Source: Anaeramoeba flamelloides
Lineage: Eukaryota > Metamonada > Anaeramoebidae
Assembly (NCBI GenBank): GCA_027625915.1
Contig: JANTQA010000057.1
Location: forward strand, 9,796,001-9,860,000
Length of the DNA stretch: 64,000 nucleotides
Direction of reading: 5' to 3'
This document shows positions 12,226-24,821 of this stretch, piece by piece (the first letter of the stretch is position 1; every line of letters begins with the position of its first letter). Position numbers and translations under genes: made by a program. The notes beneath the pieces are model-generated. The model had not been told where the DNA came from, did no database searches, and was given only the letters and a program-made list of their open reading frames with translations.

Positions 12226-15200
12226 TTAATAAATCCCTTTTAATTCTTTTAAGAATTTTTTTTGATTTTGTTTTTTTTTTTGTTTTTTAATTAAAGATTT
12301 AGATTTACTATTATCAAAAAACATCATTTCAATTTCATCCCAGTTTTTTTCTTTCATTCTTCTTTTAGTGACATAATTTTGGTTTCTGAATTTTTTTTCA
12401 GTTTTGATTCTTTTGGTTCCAAGTTTTAATGTGCCAAGATAATTTAAAATTGTTTCAAATCTGATTAATTGGTCTTGCTCCCAGACACCTTGATATTTAT
12501 AGCGTCCCCATATTGCTGCATGTAAACAGGTTTCACTGTTTTTATTTATATTTTTCATGTTTCCTCCGTTTGCTTTTAAAAATTTGATGATTTTCAAATG
12601 TCCATGGAAAGTGGCATAATAGAGTGGTGTGTTTCCATATTTGTCTTTGACGTTTGGATTCACAGATTTTTTTTTTATTAAATATTTTAATGTTTTATAA
12701 TTTCCAAAAATTGAACAAGAATGAATTGGGGACTTCCCTGTATAATCATTTCCATTAATTGGTAGTTTTTGTTTTACTAAATATTTGAATGTTCTTAATG
12801 ATCGCTTTGCTATTTCCTTTTTTGTTATTTCTTCTTTTTTTTCCATATTATCTTTAATATTTTCTTTTTCTTCTATTTTTCCTTTTTCTTCTTTCTTCCT
12901 TTTATCTTTATTGCCAACTCGATTTTTATTTCTTCTTTTATCTTTTCCATCTTTTTTTTTCTTATTAGAATCATCAGTTTCCGATGAAGACAAGGACGAA
13001 GATCCTGCTGATGATCCGGTTGATTTTTCTGTTGATTTTTCTGTTGAAGATGCTGTTTTATCTGTTGATTCTGATGAAGATTTATATCTACTTTTTGATC
13101 TACTTTTTGATTTTTTGTTTTTCTTATCATCTTTATCCTTATTATTTTTTTTACTCCTCTCCTTACTCCTTCCCTTCTCCTTGCCCTTTCCCTTCTCGTT
13201 CTTATCCTGACTTTTACTTCGTTTATTATCTGTTGTTAATTTTGATTTATTTATATTTATCGTTATAACTGTTGGCTTCTTGATTTGACTATGAGTTCTT
13301 ATTGCTAGTGCCTTTTTTAACCCGATTTCGTTCTCCTTTATTTGTTGTTTGGCTAATTGTTCCTTTTCTAAATTTTCTTTTTCAATTAAAATAGGGGTAT
13401 CAAGGATTTTTTGATGCTTTTCCATTTTTTCACGGAATTTATTTTCTTGATTTTTTAAATAAAGCTTCATTTTATTTTCTCTTTCATGTTGTTTTTCAAA
13501 CCATTTTTTTTCTCTTAAATTCCTTTTTGCCTTTTTAGTTTCTTTATTCTTATTACTTAATTTTTCTAATTTGCTTTTAAAGTTTATTAATTCTTCTTTT
13601 CGTTCTTGTTCGGGTATATTTTCTTTTTTTAAGATAATTTTCTAATTCAATCAAAGTTTGGATTGTTTCTTCCATTGTTTCAAGAACCTGGTTTTCCATT
13701 TTTTCAATTTCTTCGTCTAATTGTTGTTCTGTTTCATAAATTTTGATTTTTTTTTCCTTGGTTGGTATTTTAGATATATTAGTTAATATTGCTTCTAATT
13801 CTTGAATAACATTCTCATTTTGTTGTTCTTCTTGTTCATCATTGTTGATTTTTAACAATAATTTATTTATTCTGATTATTTTTTCCTGGATTTCTTTTAT
13901 TTTTTCTTTCTTGATATAATTTCTTTCTTTTTTTATCTTTTGATATTTCTTTTGGTTAATTTTTTTTTCTTTTTTTTTTTCCCTAATTTCTTTCCTTTTT
14001 TCTTCTCTTTCTTTCCTTCTGAGAAGTTTTTCTTTTTTTCTTTTTTCAGATTCTTCCATTTTTAATTTTTCTTCCTTTTCTTGTTCTTCTTGGATCCTTT
14101 TCATTTCAACTTGGATTTCCGTATTTAATTCTTCTTTTTCCTGATTAAAGATTTTTAATTTTTGATTTTTTTCTGCTAATTTTTCAACAAATTCTTTATG
14201 CTCATTTTTTTTTAAGGTCAATGATCTTATTAACAGATTTGAAGCGTCATCAAGAATTTTTATTGGATCAATTATACTTTTTTCAATTCTTTCTTCCATT
14301 TCTGGTTTAAATTGTGGATAATGTTCTTCACTGATTAATATATTATCTTTATAAATATTTATATTTTTTTCTAATTTGTTTAATAATTTTTTTATTTCTT
14401 CTTCTTTGATCTCATTTTCATTTTCATTTTCATTTTCACCTTCGTCTTCAAATTTTTGTTTTTTTTTTTTTTCAATACCAAATAGAATTTTTTTAATACT
14501 CTTATTTGACCTTCCTTTTTTCATTTTTCTTGATTTAATCAATTGCTTGTGTAACAATTGCTTTTCTTTTTCAATTTTTTTTTGAAAATTTTCTATTTTT
14601 TCTTTTTTGTTGTGCAAATTTAATTTTATTTTCTTTCCTTTCTTTTCTTCTTCTTTTTTTCGCTTTAATTTTTTCATCTCGAAGTTTTTTCATTTTATTT
14701 AAGAGCTTTTTTTGTTTTTCAATTTTTTTATTCCTGATTTCCTTTCGTTTTTTTCTTTCTTCATGTCTTTTTTCACTTCTTATTTCATATTCTTTTAAAC
14801 TGTGAATGAATTTTTCAAGTGCTTCTTTTTCCTGGGTTTTCAGCTTTTCTTTGCTTTTTAATTTATTGATTGGCTTTTCAAATTGATCAATAATAGTTAA
14901 AAAGTCTTCAAAATCTTGTTCTGATTCTTCAATTAAATCTAAATCTAATTCAAATTGTTCATAGAATTCTTTTGACTGCTTTTTATCATCTTCAGTTCTT
15001 TTTGTTTCATCATTTACCTGTTTGATTTTTTTTTTTATTAAATTTTCAGTTTTTTCAATAATTGGCTTTAATTCATTCAATAATTTCTCTTCTTCTTCCC
15101 CTCTTTGAGATTCATTTTCTTCATCATTTTCGTCTTCATTTTGTAATTTGTTGTTTAATTTGTTAATAATTTTATTTGCCTCTTTTCTTTCTTTTGTTTG

Positions 15201-16517
15201 TTCTCTGATTAACTTTTTTCTTTTTGATATCATTTTTCGATATTCCTCTTTTTTTCTTTCTTTTTGTAATTTTTTTTCTTCTCTTTTTCTTCTTCTTCTT
15301 TTTCTCCTAATTTTTTGAATTTCTCTTTTTGATAAATTTTTATTAATTTTTTCTTCACTTGAAGAATAAGTCCCATCATTTTCTGATGATGACGTTTCTG
15401 AAGTTCTTGATCTTGATTCTGAATAGGACGATGATCCTGTTCTTGATCCTGAATAAGAAGATGATTCTGATCTTGATTCTGAAGAATTATTTTTTTTTTT
15501 TGATCTGGATCTGGATCTAGATCTGCTTCTGGATCTTGATCTTGATCTGGATCTGGATCTGGATTTTGGTTTTGTTTTAGATTTAGATTTTGGTTTTGTT
15601 CTTGTTCTTGATTTTGATTTTGGTTTTAGTTTTGATTGGGAATTTGACGTTAACAGTTTTTTGCTTTGTGGTATGTGAGATTTTGATCTTGGGTTTTTGT
15701 TAGCTTTTTTAGAAACTCTTGTCCTACTTTTTCGTACTTTTGAGACAGAGCGATCCAAATCCTTTAATTGCTCATAATCTGTCATCCTTGAACGAGACAC
15801 CCTTGTTTCAAAAACCATTTTTTTGACTGTGTTGCCTCCCTTGCCATCTTTTTCAGATTCTGTAACCATAATCGCTGGGATGTTTTTTTCCGTTTCAGAG
15901 TCGGAATCGGAACTGTCTGTGCTGCAAGATTTGCCTTTCTTGTCCTCCTCAATCACCCATATGGCCAACATTCTTGAACCAACAGTCGAGATTTTTAATA
16001 ATTTTGAGTTTGTTGGGAGTGTTGAAACGGCTCCTCTTGACAACAGTAATTGCGTTTTTTTTTTCTCGTTACAAAAGATGCTCATCTGGAATGGCGTCCT
16101 CCCAGACGAGTCTTTGATCGTCAAATCACATTTGCTTTCAATTAAAAGATCCAGTATCTCTGAAACATCGCCACGGCAAAGAATTAGTGCATGCGTAGGA
16201 GTCATGTTATTTGAGTCCAGCGAATTAATTTCTGCTCCTTGTTTAATTAATTCAGCCACAACCTCTGTTTGCCCTTTTAAACATGCAAAGTGCAACGCAG
16301 TCCTTGAATTGGGCCCTTTCAATTTAATGTCAGCTCCTCTTGAAATCAGGAACAAAGCCATCTTGGGCTGTTGCCTTAAAATGCTCATATGTAATAACGT
16401 GTATGGGGTTTTTGGTACTTTCTCGTTAACACTTATTTTTGATTCATTTAACAGCCTTTGGAATTCTTCATATTTTCCCTCTTTAATAATTAAATTCAAA
16501 TCAAAATTATTTGTCAT
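12226..16517 (-). CDS. Ankyrin-repeat protein with RS-rich and coiled-coil centre, spread over three reading frames
   Basis: Three overlapping minus-strand frames read as one protein of about 1,430 residues: 16517-14571, about 14684-13577, and about 13642-12226. The ATG at 16517 is the first in frame and is followed within 40 residues by ankyrin repeats (about residues 38-165; SRTALHFACLKGQTEVV, SGRTPFQMSIF). Then come an Arg-Ser dipeptide tract (about 15500-15600), long Lys/Glu coiled coil, and a second ankyrin block near the C-terminus (12790-12450; GNTPLYYATFHGHLKIIKFL). Each frame change is +1, and the overlap windows contain no GT on the coding strand, so a GT-AG intron cannot begin there. 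Both windows contain A7G (plus-strand T7 at 13624-13630 and at 14653-14660). Homopolymer indels in the assembly, a decaying gene or programmed shifting are the options. Role: probably a scaffold; the RS tract suggests nuclear location and SRPK phosphorylation, which is inference. Confidence 0.8.
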
Positions 16518-17786
16518 TGTTTTGTTTTTGTTGTTCTTTTTTTTTTTTATTTTTCTTTGTTTTTGTTTTGTTTTGTTATGTTCTTTTTTTTGTTTTGTTA
16601 AGTTTTGTTGTGTTCCCAACTGAATTCAAAAAAAAGATCGTTTTATATTTTGAAACTCAATTCAAAAATGAAAAAGGAAAAGAGAAAAAAAAATTTAAGA
16701 AAATGAAAAGTTTGAAAATTTTTTTTTTTATCAAAAAAATAAAGAATGAATGAAAGGGAAATAATTAATTAAATGTAAATTGTCTTGATATTTGTTTCCA
16801 AGCTTGTTTTTTATTTTTAGGATTTTTAGACCTAAATTTCAAAAGGTATAAAGAATAAGTTGTAACAGATTTTTTTTTGATTTTTCTTCTAATTATTTAT
16901 CATAAATGATTACTTTTTAATCTTAAAATAGAAACAAACACTTTTTATAAATAATTAATACAAAAATTGTTTGATTTTTTTTTTCAAATAAGGCAAATGA
17001 AAAAGAAATTTTGATAAATTGAAGTTGCAATTTTTAAAAAAAAGAGAGAGGTTTTAAAAAGTTTTTGAAGTGTTACTAAATTTGTTCGATCCTAAATTTT
17101 TTAATTTGGTTGATAAACAATTCTAAATCTTTTTCAATCAAAAATTGATAAATATTAGGGCTTTTATTTATTTAAATTTTTTTTTTATAACAGGCACACT
17201 TTAATAGTTTTGAGTAATCTTGGTTTAGGATTTTCCTTTTTGAGTGGTTCTTTTAAATACAAAAGCCTTTTTTTTTGTTACTATGGAAGAAGAAATTCGA
17301 AAAATTTTCATTACATCTTTGGTGTTGGCTGTTATAAAAAAAAATTTCAAAAATAATAAAATTCAATTTTTTTGATCAATCTAAAATTTGATGATTTTTT
17401 TTATTTGGTTTAAGGAAAAAAATTTTTCCTTAAATTTTAATCCTTTATTTTTTAATTTAAGGAGTACTTTCCTTCAAACGGAAAAAAGCGAAATTATATG
17501 AAGAGTGTAGATCCAAGTGGTTTGGTTCTTGGTTAATCCATCACTTATTTTGAATTTTTAACTTTATTTCAAAAAGGAATTTTTTTAAAATTCATTTTTT
17601 TATATCTAAATTCCTTAAGAAAAGTACCTTTAGATCCAGAAACACTTAATAATAAAAATAGGAACTATATATTTTTTTTGTAGAGATTTTTTTTTGTTTT
17701 GGTTTTCACTTTATTAAAAATTATTCAAAATGGTTTTTTACTTTATTTAGATATTTGGAAAAGTACCATTAAAATCTACTTCTTTA

Positions 17787-18260
17787 TAAACAAAATTCCA
17801 ATAATTTGGAGATAGTTAAAAGAGTTTAAAGAATAACAATACCACACCTTCCTTCTACTTTTGAAATAATTATGGATTTACAAAAATATTTATATTATTT
17901 TTTTGTTCCAATATTTTTTTGTTTTCATATAATTTCTGGACAATGTAATCAGTTTCTTTTCATCCAGAATTTTTTTCTAATGATTGATTACAGTTAAAAT
18001 TGATTTTAGTTGATTAAAAAAATCACATACCAAAGCATATGATATCTAACCTTTGATCAATTAATATTTGTTGGTTAAATATCAACAAATTTATCAATAT
18101 AATTTTTTGTTATATTTTTTTTTCAAAATTTTCTAAAACAAATTGATTATTTTATCTTTTATTTTTTTTCCTTCATTTAAAAATGTTTAAATTTTGAAAC
18201 AATAATAATTTGTTACTTAAACATGATTGAATATGAATATTTAAAAAAATACAAAATATT
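17787..18260 (+). mobile_element. Dispersed TIR element R1, copy 2 (3' end unclear)
   Basis: The left terminal repeat reads TAAACAAAATTCCAATAATT. Interior landmarks in family order are AAGAATAACAATACCACACC, ATCTAACCTTTGATCAATTA and ATCAACAAATTTATCAATAT. The matching right-hand end GGAATGGGGTTTA seen in other copies is not found, so this copy is probably truncated. Confidence 0.55.
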
Positions 18261-21149
18261 AGTTTAAAATACTTCTAATCACTGTGTCTATTAGACACTC
18301 TTTAAATTAGAACACAAAAATTTTGAAGAGTCAAAATTTTATATGTATCAGACAAGTTTTTAGCATTTATTTCTTAATAATAAATCTCAAAATACAAAAT
18401 ATTGAGTTTTTTTCACTCTTTTTGTATTTTTTTGTCAATATAAAGTTTTGGAAATATATTTTATTTTGGGGATTTTGAAACAAAAATAGACCCCTTTATA
18501 GATTTAAAATAAAAAAAAATTATGTATTCGTCTGTGAAATATATTTTTCTAAAACAGTTTAAATTGCAAAAAATTACCTCTGAGTATTCTATTCTAAACA
18601 TATTGTTAATCATAACAATTTTTTTCTGCAAAATTCCTAGTTCAAAAATTTCACAATGAATATATTTTTTGTATTTTTTTTTTTTTTTTAAATATCAAAT
18701 TTAACCACTGACTGAAACAAAATTCCATAAAGATGTAAAAAAATAAAACAGAATTAACAAAAAAGCCGAATAAAGAGTCAAAAAAAGAAGAAATAAAAGA
18801 ATTTGGTTATTTTATAAAAAAAAAAAAAAAAATGAAACCAGTTCTCCGAAAAAGGAAAAAAAAAAAAAAGTGGTAGAAATTTTTTAAATCTACAAGTGAA
18901 AGAAGAAATTAGAATAATAATTATTAGTTATAAACTATTGGTCTCAAAAATTAAAATAAAAATAAGGTACCCATATTTTAATACTTTAAATGGCAGTAGA
19001 TATTTAGAAATATGAAACAAACACCCAAAAGATTAATGATATAAAACACATACAAGTATCCAGATTCCACACCTTTGAGCAATTTTAACTTTTAAAAGAA
19101 TTAAAAATACCCATAAACCTATTTTCTTTTAATAATCTACACTTCAACCAAATTGAAATTGTTATTATCTTTTTTTTTTTATTAATAATAATTCAAAAAT
19201 TGATCCTTTTTTTTTTTAACTGGTTTGTTTGATAATCAAACATAATTTTCAAATTTTTGAAAAATTATTCTTTCATTAAAATATTTATTTAAAAAGATTT
19301 TAACTATTTCAATTAATAAAATAAAGGATATTTGAATATGGTAATTGATAAAATTTTCTCTGTTTAGACAAAGAGACAAAGAAACCACAAAAGCCATAAT
19401 TTTTACTAATCTTTTTGAATATTTTATGTTTTATAAAAGCAGAAGAGTTCCATTTTGTTTAAAAATAATTGGTACTTTAAACCCTTTTATATCAAATTTT
19501 ATTTTTTCATCATTCTCTATTTTTTTTTTTTTTTTTTGGAATAATGAATTTTCCCAATTTATATTTTCCATTCAATTTTCCAATTGCTATAACCCGAATT
19601 AAAATTTTAGAATATTATAAAAAATGATGAAATAATCAAGAAAAATAATTTAATATATTCTTTTTCGGAAAGAAATTAAAAAAAATATTATCCATAAAGT
19701 ATTTTTATGTCGAAGATCAAATTATCAACAAATTACGAAAATTTTCTAAAAATAAAAACTAATTTCAATACTTTTTTTAAAACTTAAATTATTATTATAT
19801 TCAAGTACACGTTCAATTATTTAATTCAAATCAATCGAAAATTACCGATTTAAAGAAAAATAGATGAAAAGTGATCGGAAAATAATACACATTTATTTTT
19901 CTAATTTATTAAACAGCATAGTTAAATTTTAGCAAGGATTAAAAAAAATTTATCCAAATTGTAAAAATACTAAACGAAGTTAATAGTTTTATTTTTTTAA
20001 CAATTTCGATTGAATTGAATATTCTTCAAATAATTAATTATTAAAAAAATGAATCTAAGAATAAAAATACTATTTATTAAACACAAATTCAGACAGTGCT
20101 GGGATTTTCAAGTTTTTGAATAAAATTATCAATGAATTTTTTTTATCTATTAAAAGTTCAATTAATTGTTCCTCAAGTGTTTTGGATTTACATATTGAAA
20201 GTTATTTAAGTAACACTTTTAAAACTTGGAACTCTCTTCTTTTTCAAAAAAAAAATATTTTTGTATTATTTTTTAATTTCAATTTTCCTTTTAAACAATA
20301 AATAGGTGAAATTTTGAACTATTTTGAGATTTAATTAGATGATAAAATGAAAAGAAGACACTAAAAAAAATAACCTGAAAATTGAAAAAAAATTTTGTTT
20401 ATGAAGTAATTTACTATTTTATACATTACATATTGGTGAAAAAAGATGTTTATATATATATATATTAGTATTAAAATACGAATAAATATGTTGATTTTTT
20501 TTTTTTTTTTTTTGAAGGATTTTTTATCTCTTTTAAAATATCTTTAAAAAACTCTCAAATAATAAATATAAAAAGGATTTTATTACATTGGAATTATTGG
20601 GTCTTAAGGTTTTTTTTTTAAAAAAATACACTTTTTTAAATTTGGAATTATTGTATATTACTGTTACCAAAAAAATAAACCTCTTTTAACGCTTTCCATT
20701 TTATTTTCACAACAATTAGATAATTTATCCAAAAAAAAAAAAAAAAAAGCCAAGATAGAAAAAAAATTATTCAGACTATTTTTATCCATTACAGAAATTT
20801 TGCTCATATTTTATTTCAGACTAATTTTTTTGAACATAGGAATTAATACTTAAATAATTGGATCATATTTAAAATAATTTTTGATGTTAGACTTTGAATT
20901 ATCGTAAATAATAAAAAACATTAAATACTTTTATTTCAACAATTCCTTTATTTATTTCATTTTTTTTTCAAAATTAACAGATTTTTTTTTCATTTTTTCT
21001 TTCCTGAAATTATATTTGAATCTCTCAATATTCCAATCATTTTTTTTTTTAATAAATTTAAAGAACCCTATTTTTTTGTTTATAAGTTTACATCAAATGA
21101 TTTTTATGCTCTTTTTTTTTTTCAAAATAGTAATTTAATATAATAAATC

Positions 21150-21480
21150 ACAAGTTTAATTTTGGTTGGAAAAAACAATACCCTTTTTTTCCTAATTTTT
21201 CTTTTTCAATAAATGTTTTGAAAGAAATAGTTTGTAATTTGTGGGCTTTCTTTGAAAAAGAAATCGAATTTTAAGTGGAAGCTTTTTTTGGTTTATTATG
21301 CAAACAGCAGGTAACCACTGATTTATTTTTGGTTATGAGTTCATTACAAAACAAGGATTAGTTACACTCCATAAGTATAAATAATCAATTGAATGATTTA
21401 TAATCAACAAAATTTCAGGATCGATTTAATAGAGTTAGATAATAAATACAATGTAAATCAATAAATTTCTGAGAAATAAT
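21150..21480 (+). repeat. Diverged fragment of dispersed family R2
   Basis: Collinear with the R2 copy at 42280-42833: GTAATTTGTGGGCTTTCTTT-like sequence, a CAGGATCGATTTAATAGA segment and ATCAATAAATTTCTGAGAAA appear in the same order. Ends cannot be placed. Confidence 0.4.
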
Positions 21481-21625
21481 TAATCTTACTGTTAAAATCA
21501 AACTGCGCTTTTCATAATTGAATCTCAAAAAGTTCAATAAGGAAGCTTAATCAAAAGTTGAGTAATATCATTTTTAATTGATTTTGTGAAGAAAGATTTG
21601 GTGCTTTTATAACTTTCCAATGAGT

Positions 21626-22055
21626 TAAGGATTATCTAAAATAAAGGCACCATATAGAATTTACTAATTAAAATATTTATTGACTAAGACTCTTTATTTC
21701 TTGAGATCAAGAAGAATTAGAAAATTTCAAAAATTTAGGAAAAGATAATTTTCTCAGATCAGATACTTAATTGAAGTATGATAGTAAAAACACACAACCC
21801 TATCATTTTTCTTCTAATTGAAGTTTTATCTAGTTCGCAATAAAAACCTTTGAAAAAAAGGACTTAGATAAAACAGAAAAAGTTGTGGTTTATACTATCA
21901 TACTTCAATTAAGTATCTGATCTGAGAAAATTATCTTTTCCTAAATTTTTGAAATTTTATAATTCTTCTGGATCTCAAGAAATAATGATTCTAATTCAAC
22001 AGATATTTTAATTCGTAAATTCTCTATGGTGCCTTTATTTTAGTTAACCCTTAAG
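21626..22055. mobile_element. 430 bp foldback element, single copy
   Basis: Two arms of about 175-185 bp (21626-21798 and 21881-22055) are close inverted repeats, sharing AAAATAAAGGCACCAT at the outside and GATCAGATACTTAATTGAAG nearer the centre. The ~80 bp core is itself partly palindromic (GAAGTTTTATCTAG against CTTAGATAAAAC). No coding capacity. It looks like a MITE or foldback transposon rather than two separate insertions, because the symmetry runs nearly to the centre. Confidence 0.75.
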
Positions 22056-22877
22056 AACTACGTTGGCAATTGATCAATTTGTCTCAACACCTTTTGATCC
22101 AATCTCATTTAAAACACAGAGTCATGATCTTCATAGAAATATTTTCCAATTTGGATCAAAAAATCATTTTATGTCATTTTTTTTATGAAAAATGAAAAAG
22201 AAATTTTGAGATACGTAAACTCAAACACCCTTGTTAAGGATGGTAAAAATGAAAAAGAAAAATAATCACGATTTTTTATCATTATAAAAAATGAAGATCA
22301 GTCCAAACAAACAAAAAAAAACAACTCTAACTTTCGAAGATCACAATTCTCTAAGATTTTTGAATGTTGGGTTCCTTGTTTTGTTCTAAGCTATTTCCAA
22401 TAATATAGGGCATTTTTTATTTCAATAATTATTTCTTAATATTAATTCAATTATACAAAATGTACAACAATAATATGTTTTTTAACATATCATACTTAAT
22501 TTCTTGTATTTTGAAGTTTTATTAATGGATTCTAAATATTTTTTTTTGAATTAAAATTATTTTGCAAAATTTTTAATTTTGAAAAAATGTTAGAGTCAAA
22601 TTTCTCATTTCATTATTTTTTCGAATTGTTCATTTTTTTCATTTTTACTTTGTTATTATTATTGTCCAAAATTTAACAAAGTTCAGAAGAGATGTGATAA
22701 GAAATCAACCAAAAATTCTTTTGATTCTAAACAATTGAGTTGACTTCGATGGACTTTGGTGGAAAAATTGCTCAGAACAGTTGTACACTTCAATTAAAGA
22801 GGTGAGATAAACAAAAAAAAAAGAAAAAATAAAAAGGTTTTTTTTTTTTTTTTTTCATTCAGTTTGCTTTTTTTAAA

Positions 22878-22914
<37 letters not shown>

Positions 22915-23830
22915 ACAAAAAAAGTTAATGGGAAAAACAAAAAGTTAATGATCAAATGAAAAACAAAAAATCTAAAGATCAAATCAAAAATATATTGAAG
23001 TATGATTTTACACATTATCAAAAAAAAAAATTGAAAAAAAGATCGAACAAAAGATTGTTAAATAGACATTATTAATTTTGGATATTTTTTCAAAAAATTA
23101 GGGGCAATTTTTTTTTTTTTATTTTTATTTTTTTATTCTTCGAACTTTGATCAATAAACACAAATTTTAATCAAGAGTTTTATTATTATTAATGGCTTCG
23201 TTTTTTTTTGTCTAAAGTTTTGAGTTTAATAACTGAATAAAGAATTTATTCTTATATTGATAGATATTTTTTTGCCCCACATTTTTGGATGGAGCTTAGT
23301 AATTTGTCAACTAGATTAATCCATAAAAAAGGGGTTGAGTGTTTCTCTTGTTTTTTGTTTGGTTCTTGTTGTTTTTCCTTGAATTAAATCTCCCCACCAT
23401 GAATAAGAGGAGATTGTCTCCTCGAATTGTTTTTGGAACAACATGATCCATGTTAAACACAAAATATTGTTTTTTTTTATATTTCTTTGTCAAAGTTTTC
23501 TTCGTTTGGATCGTTTCTCTCAAATCCCAATTGGTGTATCGAGGAAAATTGGCGTGGTGTGTTGTGGGAAAGATTTGGTGGTTCTTAGCATTCAAGTATC
23601 TTTTGAAAATTAAATTTACAAAAATTAGTCAGTTTTTTTTATTTAAAAAAAAAATATTGTGTAAGTTGAGAAAAAATGATCTGTTCGATTTTTGGAAATG
23701 AGGATTTTAGTGGATTTGATACAATACCAAGCACATTATCGTACCTATTAACCAATTTGTTCTTTGTTTGGAAATAAAAAAGAACCTTTCAACAATAATT
23801 CATCAAAATTTTAGAATTTTCTCCATTTTG

Positions 23831-23940
23831 AACTTTTAGGTTTAAGTGGCAAACCTTCTCATCTTCTCTCACAGACTACAAATAAATCAAAGAAGCAGCT
23901 AATCATCGTCTACAGGTTTGCCACTTAAACCTAAAAAGTT
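23831..23940. repeat. Inverted repeat with 26 bp arms and 57 bp loop
   Basis: The left arm (23831-23856) starts AACTTTTAGGTTTAAGTGGC; the right arm (23914-23940) is its reverse complement with one extra A. The arms are more G+C-rich than the flanks. The direct repeat ATTTTCTCC occurs six bases before the left arm and directly after the right arm. It may be a small insertion or a structured RNA; nothing decides. Confidence 0.7.
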
Positions 23941-24821
23941 ATTTTCTCCAAAAGCTGTTTTTTCGCAACCTTCTTTGTTATTTTGAGATACGCTGAGAGA
24001 CAACTCGAGTTAAAAAATGTCTTTTTTTTCTACTTACATCTCATTGAATAAATAATTGCCAGAGTTACTAACTGACAGAATCATCTTTTGTCACACGGGG
24101 CATCAAATTTCAATACCAAACGTAGTCCTTAAACAATTTGGAAAGTGAAATAAAAATTTTGTTTTATTGATTGGAAAATCAATCAACAAAAAACAGTCAC
24201 CAACAGAATTAAGAAAGAATAAAAAAAATAGAAAAGAAAACAAAAATAAGGCTATTTTTATTCTCACCTTAAAAAATAAATCTTAAATTGATGAAAAAAT
24301 TGAAAGAAAAGTCTTTTAAGAATTTGAAAGACAAAAGGAAAGTGAAAAAATTGGGTTTATATTGAACTCTTAATAAGAAATGAGTGATGGTTATTAATTG
24401 TTTGAAATTTTTCGAAAAAAGTGAAATAAAATTTAATTCTGAATCGACATTTTGTTAAAATTATTAATCCTTACATACCCAAGTAAAAAAGGAAATTTTG
24501 ATTTTTCTGTGGTTAAATTCACAATTTGGTCATATTTGGAAAAGTGTTTTGTTTCATATTTGAACAAACAAGTTGTAAATCTAAGATATTTTTGTATAAA
24601 ATTGGAAAAAAAAAACTTGATGGATTTGGTTCAAAAATTCAAAACGGAAAATTAACAAAAAACAACACATTTTGATCAGATCAAATGCAGTGATTAAAAG
24701 AACATCATTTCTTCTTTTGGTATTTCCTATTAAAATAGAATAAATCTTTTTTTTCAAACATTATTTATTTAAAAAAGAACTTTTTTAAAATTCATATTTA
24801 TCATTTTTTTTTTGGCTTGAA

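Larger units (their letters stand above)
16518..24821. other. Long intergenic region with foldback and repeat elements
   Basis: 8.3 kb of A/T-rich sequence without a supportable gene. It contains an R1 element (17787 to about 18260), an R2 fragment (about 21150-21480), a foldback (21626-22055), adjacent T18 and A31 tracts (22838-22913), a weak minus-strand frame (23591-23311, see rejected items) and a short hairpin (23831-23940). The 250 bases before 24822 hold the sirtuin promoter, with no element that I can name. Confidence 0.6.

Noticed and set aside
22740-22861. Possible exon ending MDFGGKIAQNSCTLQLKR followed by GTGAGA and a T-rich acceptor
   Set aside because: The sequence after the acceptor is a T/A homopolymer without coding character; no partner exon seen.
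23311-23591. Minus-strand frame with an HNH-like stretch (NMDHVVPKTIRGDN, then RFNSRKNNK)
   Set aside because: The zinc Cys residues of HNH domains are absent, the only in-frame ATG lies inside the motif, and no flanking exon was found. Resemblance may be chance, although the G+C is above background.
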